Of a DNA stretch of 64,000 nt, positions 8,995-15,903 are shown piece after piece. The notes under the pieces were generated by a model. The model was not told the DNA's origin and ran no database searches. It saw only the letters and a program-made list of their open reading frames with translations. The DNA comes from Methylobacterium bullatum (GTDB lineage Bacteria; Pseudomonadota; Alphaproteobacteria; Rhizobiales; Beijerinckiaceae): the NCBI GenBank assembly GCA_902712845.1, contig LR743504.1, positions 1,524,001 through 1,588,000 on the forward strand. Direction: 5' to 3'. Within the stretch, counting starts at the first letter, position 1, and every line of letters starts with the position of its first letter. The position numbers were made by a program, and so were the translations under genes.

Positions 8995-9022
8995 TGGCAA
9001 GACGTCTCGGATCGAAGGGGTC

Positions 9023-9121
9023 TCAGAACCCCATGGCGACCTTCAGCGAGCCGACGATCGTCGCGATGAGGCCGACGGCGAAGACGCCGATCATCGCGTA
9101 GTTGAACGGTTTCAGCTTCAT
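9023..9121 (-). CDS. Small single-span membrane protein (32 residues)
   Basis: The reverse strand encodes a 32-residue peptide starting MKLKPFNYAM. Residues about 8-26 (YAMIGVFAVGLIATIVGSL) form one hydrophobic helix, with two Lys before it and one after. A ribosome-binding site GAGGG lies about ten bases before the ATG. A strong terminator follows the stop, and the secreted-protein gene ends only 21 bases upstream, so the two are probably cotranscribed. No family was recognised. Its size makes it easy to miss, but the start signal, hydrophobic profile and terminator support a real gene. Confidence 0.55.
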   Translation of the reverse strand: MKLKPFNYAMIGVFAVGLIATIVGSLKVAMGF

Positions 9122-9142
9122 CGGCGAACCCTCGTCGACCGA

Positions 9143-9409
9143 TCAGCAGCGGTTCCCGCCCGAGGTCTGGCCGTATTGCTGGACCGGGAAGTTCTGCTGG
9201 TTGGCGTTGCCTTCGGCGGCCGAACTCATCGGGCAGGTGGCCGGGTTGCGCGAGAAGACATCACCACGAGACTGGAGCGAACCCGTCGTCTCGACATCGT
9301 AAGGCGAGAATGCCGTGTAGCGGGAGGGACGATCATAAGCCATCGCCGACGAAATCGAAGACACACCAAGAACAAGGGCAGTGGCAATGGCGGCAATACG
9401 GGTCTTCAT
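9143..9409 (-). CDS. Small secreted hypothetical protein
   Basis: From ATG 9409 the product has 88 residues. The first 24 are a signal peptide (MKTRIAAIATALVLGVSSIS followed by SAMA). The mature part is short, polar and Gln/Asn/Ser-rich (YDVETTGSLQSRGDVFSRNP, then NANQQNFPVQQYGQTSGG), with two Cys (ATCPM and the terminal NRC) that could form a disulphide. The family is unknown to me; similar short Tyr/Gln-rich secreted proteins recur in Methylobacterium-type genomes. The longer in-frame ORF reaching 9526 adds a basic leader and is not preferred. Confidence 0.65.
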   Translation of the reverse strand: MKTRIAAIATALVLGVSSISSAMAYDRPSRYTAFSPYDVETTGSLQSRGDVFSRNPATCPMSSAAEGNANQQNFPVQQYGQTSGGNRC

Positions 9410-9562
9410 GGGGATGACGTGGCTCCTATAAGCTGCAGATCTGGAATGAGGTCTGCTTGTTGCTGTTGGAAATGAATATGGGGCGCCATCTCCATTCTTG
9501 GCGTGCTCGCGCGCACGCGCTGTCATGGATTATATCGCGCGCCCAGATCCCGCCCGACCCGC

Positions 9563-11185
9563 TCAGACGACGAGGCGCGCTTCCACCAGGTCGATTTCCC
9601 GGACGAGCCGCCGCAGCACCACGTCGTCGATGGCCTCCGAGCGGCGCAGGCGATAGAGGGCCTGACGCTCGGCCTCGATGCCGGCGAGGCGCAGGCGCTT
9701 CTCGGTGAGGGCGAGCTGCTTGATGCGGCTGACATCCTTTCGCGGCTCCGCGGTCGCCGCTTCCAGGCCCTCGTAGCGGTCCATGGCGCGGGCGCTGGCT
9801 TCCACCGCGATGGAGGCGTCCTCCTGCTCCTCCACGAGCCGATGCTGCAGGGCCTCGATGGCCTTCACGGCGTCGTCGCGCGCGGCGGCACGGGCGGCAT
9901 CCTCCTCGGCATCGTGGCTGGGCTCGGGGGGAAGGCGCAGGCCCCGCAGCAGCGGGGGCAGGACCGTGCTCGCGAGGAGGAGCGAGGTCAGGATCACGCC
10001 CATGGCCAGCAGGATCGAAAGGTCACGCGCGGGGAAGGGCGTGCCGTCCTTCAGGGTGAGCGGCAGGGTCAGGATGCCCGCGAGGGTGATGGCGCCCTTG
10101 ACGCCCGCCAGGGTCGTCGCGGCCACGAGGCGGAGGGTCGGCGTCTCCCGGCGGTCGCCACTCCGGCGTGCCTTCATCAGGACGAACTGGAGCGAGATCC
10201 AGACCCAGACGAAGCGGATCGCCATCAAGCCGGCGGTGATGGCCAGGATCCAGGCGACGAGCCAGCCCGCCCCCTGGACGTCGGCCTGCTTGACGGCCTG
10301 TCCGAGCACCTCCGGCAGCTGCTCGCCCAGCAGGACGAAGATCGAGCCGTTGGCGGCCAGGGCCACCGTGTCCCAGACGGCGGTGCGCCGGACGCGGGTG
10401 GCCCCCAGGCTGCGGCCCTGGATCTCCACATAGGTCATGGCGATGCCCGCCGCGACGGCGGCGAGGATGCCGGAGGCGTGGACATGCTCGGCGGCGAGAT
10501 AGGCGCCGAAGGGCGTGAGCAGGCTGAACAGGATCTGCAGGCCGGGATCCTCGCCCGTGCGCCGCCGCAGCAGGTCCTGGGCGCCCATGAGGAGGAAGGT
10601 CGTCGCGGCGCCGATGCCGATTCCGCCGAGCGCGAGCCACACGAAGGTGGTCGCCGCCTGGGGCAGCGAGAAGGTGCCCGTGAGGGCGGCGGCGATGGCA
10701 AAGCGCAGACAGACGAGGCCGGTGGCGTCGTTGAGGAGGGCTTCGCCTTCGAGGATGTGCATGAGGCGACGCGGGACCGGGGCCTGCGCCGCCACGGACG
10801 AGACCGCGATGGGATCGGTCGGCGACAGGACGGCCGCGAGGGCGAAGGCCACCGCGAGCGGCATTCCCGGGATCATGCCGTGGATCAGCATGCCGATGCC
10901 GAGCACCGTCAGGACCACGAGGCCGAGCGCCAGGGCCAGCACGGTTTTGCCGTCACGGAACAGGTCGCGTTTGGGGATGCGCCAGCCATCGAGAAACAGG
11001 AGCGGCGGCAGGAAGACGAGGAAGAAGATCTCGGGGTCGAGGGCCGTGCTCGGCAGCGGTCCAAGAGCGAGGGCCACCCCGATGGCGATCTGGATCAGCG
11101 GCAACGGCAGCGGAAGCAGGCGGCCGAGGGCACCGCTGACGAGGACGGACAGCAGCAGGGCCAGGACGACGGTAACGCTTTCCAT
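9563..11185 (-). CDS. Na+/H+ antiporter (CPA1 family)
   Basis: The 540-residue inner-membrane protein has about twelve hydrophobic segments over residues 1-415. Family signatures are FLPPLLFLDGW, LSPTDPIAVSSV (ion-binding Asp) and LEGEALLNDATGL, with the second conserved Asp in NDATG. It should exchange cytoplasmic Na+ (or K+) for protons. Residues 420-540 form a long charged, helical cytoplasmic tail ([20 protein letters not shown] onward), as in other bacterial CPA1 proteins of this length. The gene is monocistronic and its 5' end faces the insertion element. Confidence 0.93.
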   Translation of the reverse strand: MESVTVVLALLLSVLVSGALGRLLPLPLPLIQIAIGVALALGPLPSTALDPEIFFLVFLPPLLFLDGWRIPKRDLFRDGKTVLALALGLVVLTVLGIGMLIHGMIPGMPLAVAFALAAVLSPTDPIAVSSVAAQAPVPRRLMHILEGEALLNDATGLVCLRFAIAAALTGTFSLPQAATTFVWLALGGIGIGAATTFLLMGAQDLLRRRTGEDPGLQILFSLLTPFGAYLAAEHVHASGILAAVAAGIAMTYVEIQGRSLGATRVRRTAVWDTVALAANGSIFVLLGEQLPEVLGQAVKQADVQGAGWLVAWILAITAGLMAIRFVWVWISLQFVLMKARRSGDRRETPTLRLVAATTLAGVKGAITLAGILTLPLTLKDGTPFPARDLSILLAMGVILTSLLLASTVLPPLLRGLRLPPEPSHDAEEDAARAAARDDAVKAIEALQHRLVEEQEDASIAVEASARAMDRYEGLEAATAEPRKDVSRIKQLALTEKRLRLAGIEAERQALYRLRRSEAIDDVVLRRLVREIDLVEARLVV

Positions 11186-11391
11186 GCGCCTCTTTCATGG
11201 TGGGACCGGTGGCGGTGTCGATGCCTCGGCCGTGTGGCGTCATAGGGGCGCGATGGCGCGTCGTGGCCATTACCGCCTGCGAGGCATCGTAGGGCGCAGC
11301 GGCGCCAACCTCCTCGGATTACCCGCATCGGCGATGGCATGACAGTGATCGATGTGACGGTCTTCGGCGTCCGTGGGGAGGAGAAAGGCCA

Positions 11392-11399
11392 AAATCTCA
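11392..11399. repeat. Left target-site duplication of the IS1595-family element
   Basis: AAATCTCA immediately precedes the left terminal inverted repeat. The eight bases after the right one (15706-15713) read AAATCTTA, identical at seven of eight positions. An 8-bp duplication is what IS1595-family transposases produce. Confidence 0.75.
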
Positions 11400-11422
11400 G
11401 GCAATTGTGTATTTTGCAAACC
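11400..11422 (+). repeat. Left terminal inverted repeat of the IS1595-family element
   Basis: Twenty-three bases beginning GGCAATTGTGTA. Aligned with the reverse complement of 15683-15705, only positions 4 and 13 differ. The transposase start codon lies 38 bases further in. Confidence 0.88.
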
Positions 11423-11460
11423 TAGCCCGCTTGAGGTACAACCTTGGCAGGAGGTCAGGG

Positions 11461-12414
11461 ATGTCCGTTCTCAACCAGCCCCAGTTCCATTGCGAAGAAG
11501 CTGCCTTCTCCTGGCTTGAGGCGACGCTGTGGCCGCAGGGTCCGGTTTGCGCTCATTGCGGCGGCATGGGTCGGATCGGAAAGATCAAGGCGAACCCCGA
11601 GAAGCGCATCCGCATCGGCCTTCACAAGTGCGGTGACTGCAAGAAGCAGTTCACGGTCAAGGTCGGCACGGTGTTCGAGCACGCTCGGCTCCCGCTCCAC
11701 AAAATGCTGCAGGCCGTGCATCTGATTTGCTCCTCCAAGAAGGGCATCAGCTCCCACCAGCTCCACCGCATCCTTGAGGTTCAGTACAAGACGGCGTGGT
11801 TCCTCTCCCACCGCATCCGCGAAGCCATGCGCGACGGCTCCCTAACTCCCATGGGCGGCATCGACGGCATGCCCGGCGCTGGGGGCGTCGTGGAGGCTGA
11901 CGAGACCTTCATCGGTCGCGAGCCCAGCGTGCCGAAGGCCCGCGCCTATCATAACAAGATGAAGGTGCTGTCCCTGCTCGACCGCGACGCGGGGAAGGTT
12001 CGTTCCATCGTCGTGGACGATATCAAGCCCGACACGATCCGACCGATCATTGAGGCGAATATCCTCAAGGAAGCCAGCCTCTTCACGGACGAGTCCAGCA
12101 TCTACACGAAGGTCGGCTCCACCTTCGCTGACCACCAGATGACGACGCATTCCGCAAAGGAGTACGTTCGCGGCATCGTCCACACCAACACCGTCGAGGG
12201 CTACTTCTCCGTCTTCAAGCGCGGCATGAAGGGCGTCTATCAGCACTGCGGCAAGCAGCACCTGCACCGCTACCTTGCCGAGTTCGATTTCCGGTACAAC
12301 AACCGTGTCGCACTCGGCATTCACGATCTCGCTCGCACCACGCGGGCCATTGATGGTATCGTCGGAAAGCGACTTACCTACCGTGGCTCACGCGTGAGGT
12401 TGTCGGCAATGTGA
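11461..12414 (+). CDS. IS1595-family transposase
   Basis: The 317-residue transposase has an N-terminal zinc ribbon (CAHCGG at about 29-34 and CGDC at about 58-61). A helix-turn-helix-like stretch follows (SSHQLHRILEVQYKTAWFLS). The DDE-type catalytic core has EADETFIG (first acidic residue), LFTDESSIY (second) and VHTNTVEGYFSVFKRGMKG (Asn/Glu region). These are hallmarks of the IS1595/ISXO2-like domain. The start at 11461 follows AGGAGGTCAGGG, an excellent ribosome-binding site. The stop (ATGTGA) overlaps the GTG start of the next gene, so cargo translation is probably coupled to transposase translation. Confidence 0.95.
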   Translation: MSVLNQPQFHCEEAAFSWLEATLWPQGPVCAHCGGMGRIGKIKANPEKRIRIGLHKCGDCKKQFTVKVGTVFEHARLPLHKMLQAVHLICSSKKGISSHQLHRILEVQYKTAWFLSHRIREAMRDGSLTPMGGIDGMPGAGGVVEADETFIGREPSVPKARAYHNKMKVLSLLDRDAGKVRSIVVDDIKPDTIRPIIEANILKEASLFTDESSIYTKVGSTFADHQMTTHSAKEYVRGIVHTNTVEGYFSVFKRGMKGVYQHCGKQHLHRYLAEFDFRYNNRVALGIHDLARTTRAIDGIVGKRLTYRGSRVRLSAM

Positions 12415-13274
12415 CGGCGATGGCTCCAGAGACGGTAACAGTCACAGTCACTTCTAGCATCGGTGAGGGAGCCAACCTCACCGTAAGCGATGCTATGCGC
12501 CAAATCCTGGACGTTTTTGAACTCCTTACTGCTGCTGGTGGAAAGCAAGGTTCGGACATTGCGTGGCAGCTTGTGTCTGTCAGCATGAACAGCCCTCTGC
12601 AAGTTACAGCACGTGCGGTGGCTGCCCGGCCTGAAGTCGCAGTTAGAGAAATAGCTATTCGAGAGAAAGCTCTTGTCGCGGAAGGCTTGAGCAGCATCAT
12701 CTCTGGATCAGAAGTTCCAGAATGGATGACGAAACCCATCAGAGAAAGAGCAAAACAGCTTTTTCAAAGAAATGTTGATAGAATTGGAAGGACTGACTTT
12801 CGATTAGGTGACAGCTCCATCATCAGCTTTGAACAGGGACCGGCAAGACGCGCGATAGCTTTGTTTGAACGTTATGAAAGATATCTAGCGGATAAAGAAG
12901 GCGATCTTTCCCGCAAGGAATATGGTTCGATAGAAGCGGTAATTCTTGATGCTACGACATTCCGCACCCACCCTGCTATTAATATTCGCGAGTGGACAAC
13001 CGGAGTCACGGCTAAGTGTGTTTTTACAGATGATGTATCCGAGTCTATCGGGAAAAGTCATACTTGGGGCGAGGCTTGGAAACGGAAGAGAGTTCTACTC
13101 TCCGGCGAGATAACATATGGAAGATCAGGTGAGATTAGCCATATATTTGCTGACCATATCGAGCGCATTGATCCCGGTCCTGTCAAATATGAAGATGTAG
13201 CCGACCCGGATTATACAGGTGGCCTCTCCGTTTCCGACTTCATCTATGCACAGCGGGAGCAGGAGCGTGGCTAA
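12411..13274 (+). CDS. Passenger protein of unknown function, coupled to transposase
   Basis: This 287-residue protein starts with GTG at 12411, which overlaps the transposase stop by four bases. I recognise no family. The N-terminal 120 residues appear helical, with PVTARAVAARPEV-like Ala-rich stretches. Residues about 175-275 look beta-rich (SIEAVILDATTFRTH, KRKRVLLSGEITYGRSGEIS, HIFADHIERID), suggesting a small barrel or strand-rich domain. It contains no signal peptide or membrane segment. Base composition is about half G+C by eye, unlike the host. Its 3' end overlaps the PIN-domain gene by eight bases, so the two probably act together; an antitoxin or specificity role is possible but unproven. 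Confidence 0.75.
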   Translation: MTAMAPETVTVTVTSSIGEGANLTVSDAMRQILDVFELLTAAGGKQGSDIAWQLVSVSMNSPLQVTARAVAARPEVAVREIAIREKALVAEGLSSIISGSEVPEWMTKPIRERAKQLFQRNVDRIGRTDFRLGDSSIISFEQGPARRAIALFERYERYLADKEGDLSRKEYGSIEAVILDATTFRTHPAINIREWTTGVTAKCVFTDDVSESIGKSHTWGEAWKRKRVLLSGEITYGRSGEISHIFADHIERIDPGPVKYEDVADPDYTGGLSVSDFIYAQREQERG

Positions 13275-13809
13275 AAAGCCAGAGCGGATTTACTGGGACG
13301 CCTGTGCGTGGATTGGCTACCTTAATGAGGAAGCTGACAAGATATCTGCCCTACGTCTAGTGTGGGAAGCAGCTAAGCGAGGCCATTTCGAGATTTGGTC
13401 AAGCTATTATATCTATCTTGAGTTCATTAAGGGTAAGGTTCCATACGGTCAGTCTTATAATGCCGAAGAAGACGACGCAAAGGTTGAGCTCTTGCTAAGT
13501 CAGTCCTTTGTCAAACGAACACAGCTGGACTTACCCGTTGCCAGACTTGCGAGAAAACTGCGCCGCGATTTGAACGACCAGGGCCTTAGGCACCGCCCAG
13601 ACAGCATTCATCTGGCGACTGCGTTGCACCATGATGCTACGGAACTGCATACATACGATGGATGTCATCTGTTGCAGTTCAATAATAAACTGCGAACAAG
13701 AAACGGAAGCCTATTGAAAATAGTCAAGCCTGACGCTCTGTATTTTGGACAAGATCTGTTCACCCGAATTGCGGGGAACGAGGCTCAAGGGGGCGGCGAT
13801 GAAGAGTGA
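13267..13809 (+). CDS. PIN-domain ribonuclease-like passenger protein
   Basis: The 180-residue protein has the PIN fold signature: Asp11 in RIYWDACAWIGYL, Glu52 in YIYLEFIKGK, Asp112 in HRPDSIHLATAL and Asp131 in LHTYDG. These four acids match the metal-binding site of VapC-type nucleases. The start is GTG at 13267, after GGGAGCAGGAGC and inside the preceding gene; the ATG at 13219 would add a leader from another frame's sequence. Typical VapC toxins are about 130-150 residues, so this is somewhat longer. The partner gene upstream does not look like a classical VapB, so a toxin-antitoxin role is only an inference. Confidence 0.82.
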   Translation: MAKKPERIYWDACAWIGYLNEEADKISALRLVWEAAKRGHFEIWSSYYIYLEFIKGKVPYGQSYNAEEDDAKVELLLSQSFVKRTQLDLPVARLARKLRRDLNDQGLRHRPDSIHLATALHHDATELHTYDGCHLLQFNNKLRTRNGSLLKIVKPDALYFGQDLFTRIAGNEAQGGGDEE

Positions 13810-14032
13810 CGTCAAGCCTCCTTCGAACGCTAAACGCTCGAAGCAAGCCGCTCGCGAGATTGAGCACGACGACGGCCTCACTCAATCCGAGCGCTTCATC
13901 AAAGCCGCACAGGAACTCGGGACCGATGATGATCCCGAGCGGTTTGCGGGCCGAGTGCGGGCGTTAGCCCATGTCGCGCCGGCGCCTCTCGGAGCCACTA
14001 AGAAGGGGCCCAAACGGCCATCGTCAGAGTAG
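13799..14032 (+). CDS. Small charged passenger protein
   Basis: This 77-residue protein begins with ATG at 13799, inside the end of the PIN gene, and is preceded by AAGGGGGCGG. The N-terminus is Lys/Arg/Ser-rich and probably disordered. The centre reads LTQSERFIKAAQELGTDDDP then ERFAGRVRALAHV and looks like two short helices. The C-terminal ten residues are basic (KKGPKRPSSE). The family is unknown to me. Its stop codon overlaps the stop of the convergent methyltransferase gene by nine bases, with no room for a terminator between them. Confidence 0.65.
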   Translation: MKSDVKPPSNAKRSKQAAREIEHDDGLTQSERFIKAAQELGTDDDPERFAGRVRALAHVAPAPLGATKKGPKRPSSE

Positions 14033-15622
14033 CGACCCTTGCCCGCCGCCCGTCTCCCGCGCCGCCTTCTTGAACCCCTCCGTGAAGCTGAACGGCACTT
14101 TTGGTTGCGCCCCTCCGATGATTTGAGCTGCGGTTAGGATCTGCACTTTCGGAAACTTCATTCCGCCAGTTTCGTAGAAGCCTGCCGCAGCGGCTTCCCG
14201 GTTCATCTCACGGGTCGGCTCGTTCAGGGTGAGGAACAGCCCTAGAGCCGCCTTCTCTCGCTCCAAAGTACCCTTGAGGTCGCGCACGTCACCGGACTTA
14301 TGCCCGCCGCCTTTGACGGACACGATTGCGAATTGTGGGCGCTTGTCTGCGTCTCGGAAATGCAGATAGCCATCGATGCCGCGATCCATCCCCTTCCGAC
14401 CGCCCTTGTAGGGCTGTGCTCCAATCTTGCCGGTAATCCACTTCTGAAATTCGTGCTTATCTCGCAAGGCTAAGTCGCGAGCCCCGGCATAATCATGTGG
14501 GACGCCAATGACCTGAAACTGTAGACCAGGGAAAGCAGCGACAAGTCGGCGCTCAATCAATCCGACGGCGAGGTGCGTAACGTCTATTCCAACCCATTCT
14601 CTGCCGAGTTTTTGCGCGGCATGTACGGCTGTCCCACATCCGCAAAAAGGGTCTAGGACCACATCACCCGGATTAGTGCTGGTTGCGATAATGCGCTCAA
14701 GCAGTGCCACGGGCTTCTGAGTTGGATAGTCAAGCCTCTCGGGCATTTTACCAGACAGTGATGCTATATCCGTCCAGATTGATTGAACCGGCACGCCTTT
14801 AGTTTGATCGAGGTATAGCTTGCCCCTCACGTACCCTGTTTTCGTGTAGTGGAGCTGCCCGGCGTCGTGAAGCTCTTGCATGGTTTGCTTTGAAATGCGC
14901 CAAGCGCGAGTATGCCCATTCCACTCAAAGACAGGGTTGCCCTTCTCGGCCCCTCCTGGCCCCGTGAGGGGTGTGTCTGTATAGCGTCGGCCATCGGTGT
15001 CTTTGTATGTAAATCTCTCCTCAATGTACTCTTTAGTCTGCGGTGTATACAGTTGATTCCAAGTTCTGTTTTTTGTCTTAGAATAAAATAATATTGTGTC
15101 CTGCACGCGTCCGTAGTGCCGCGACCCCTGCCCTACATCGTTGTGCGCACCGTAACGCTTCCAGATAATTTCATTGACAAAGCGGTCTCCCCCGAAAATA
15201 GCATCGACCAATATTTTAAGATAATGACTAGCTGTTGGATCACAATGTAAATATAGAGACCCAGTAGGCTTGAGGACGCGATGCAGTTCAATCAGCCTCA
15301 CGGCCATCATGGCGAGGTACGCCATCGTATCACTTTCACCGAGGGCGGATCGCATTGCCCTGAGCATGATAGCTGCATCCGAAGATTGGCCGCTCATCAC
15401 TTCGTCAAAGGCGCGCTCTGAGCCTTCCGTAGTCCAGTGCCACGTATCCTGAAAAGCTTCGATCTGTGCTGCAGACTGCTCGCCGCCCGGAGCCCTGAAC
15501 AAAACGTTGTAGTTGGCGTCAGAGTTAAATGGTGGGTCAAGGTAGACGAGATCAATGCTCTCGTCCGCGATGCTCTTCCGCAGGACGGAGAGGTTGTCCC
15601 CGTAAAAGAGCTTATTTGCCAT
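14024..15622 (-). CDS. DNA methyltransferase fused to Mrr-like nuclease domain
   Basis: The 532-residue protein is an amino-group DNA methyltransferase of the beta class: the catalytic motif IV DPPF (29-32) precedes the AdoMet motif I DPFCGCGT (324-331). A target-recognition region lies between them (about 150-290). Residues about 385-480 form a second domain with GGRKGMDRGIDGYLHF and IVSVKGGGHKSGD. Asp413, Asp417 and Lys437 match the spacing of Mrr-type PD-(D/E)xK nucleases, although Ser replaces the usual acidic or Gln residue before Val-Lys. Modification and cleavage could therefore sit in one chain. The start is preceded by GGTAGGG, and the right terminal repeat lies 60 bases upstream. 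The recognition sequence is unknown. Confidence 0.85.
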   Translation of the reverse strand: MANKLFYGDNLSVLRKSIADESIDLVYLDPPFNSDANYNVLFRAPGGEQSAAQIEAFQDTWHWTTEGSERAFDEVMSGQSSDAAIMLRAMRSALGESDTMAYLAMMAVRLIELHRVLKPTGSLYLHCDPTASHYLKILVDAIFGGDRFVNEIIWKRYGAHNDVGQGSRHYGRVQDTILFYSKTKNRTWNQLYTPQTKEYIEERFTYKDTDGRRYTDTPLTGPGGAEKGNPVFEWNGHTRAWRISKQTMQELHDAGQLHYTKTGYVRGKLYLDQTKGVPVQSIWTDIASLSGKMPERLDYPTQKPVALLERIIATSTNPGDVVLDPFCGCGTAVHAAQKLGREWVGIDVTHLAVGLIERRLVAAFPGLQFQVIGVPHDYAGARDLALRDKHEFQKWITGKIGAQPYKGGRKGMDRGIDGYLHFRDADKRPQFAIVSVKGGGHKSGDVRDLKGTLEREKAALGLFLTLNEPTREMNREAAAAGFYETGGMKFPKVQILTAAQIIGGAQPKVPFSFTEGFKKAARETGGGQGSLL

Positions 15623-15682
15623 CGTTCCCTACCTCTAGCGCCCGCATCCTCATTGCACCTCTAGGTTAACAGCCAGGAAACG

Positions 15683-15705
15683 GGTTTGCAAACTACACAA
15701 TCGCC
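15683..15705 (-). repeat. Right terminal inverted repeat of the IS1595-family element
   Basis: On the reverse strand it reads GGCGATTGTGTAGTTTGC from 15705 inward and matches the left end at 21 of 23 positions. It is followed outward by AAATCTTA, the right half of the target duplication. Confidence 0.88.
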
Positions 15706-15713
15706 AAATCTTA
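15706..15713. repeat. Right target-site duplication of the IS1595-family element
   Basis: AAATCTTA differs at one base from AAATCTCA at 11392-11399. The mismatch is best explained by a point change after insertion; a composite origin by recombination is the alternative. Confidence 0.75.
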
Positions 15714-15903
15714 AGCCCCCCCAGGGCAAAAGCAGGCCGCACTCCGCATCACACTCCCGATCTGCCTCACCAGCAGGCAGAATGCCTATCGAGATTGCAA
15801 ATCTCGATGCGGCCTGTAAAACTCCCTCTGGTATACCAGCGCCGCAAGCCCGCGATGGCGGCGATCGGCGGGGCGGGTGGTCGCACGGGGGGAGAACGAG
15901 AGG

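Larger units (their letters stand above)
11400..15705. mobile_element. IS1595-family transporter-IS with four passenger genes (about 4.3 kb)
   Basis: The element is bounded by terminal inverted repeats: 11400-11422 (starts GGCAATTGTGTATTTTGC) and, on the reverse strand, 15705-15683 (starts GGCGATTGTGTAGTTTGC). They match at 21 of 23 positions. An 8-base direct repeat flanks it with one mismatch. Inside are, left to right, an IS1595 transposase, an unknown protein overlapping its stop, a PIN nuclease, a small charged protein, and a convergent methyltransferase-nuclease fusion. The passenger genes 12411-13809 are clearly AT-richer than the surrounding chromosome. IS1595-family elements with cargo genes are known as transporter ISs. 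All reading frames are intact, so the copy may still be mobile. Confidence 0.88.

Noticed and set aside
9503..11245. 580-residue plus-strand frame over the antiporter gene
   Set aside because: It is the antisense shadow of the CPA1 antiporter, low-complexity (Arg/Gly/Asp/Glu-rich), with no recognisable motif or start signal.
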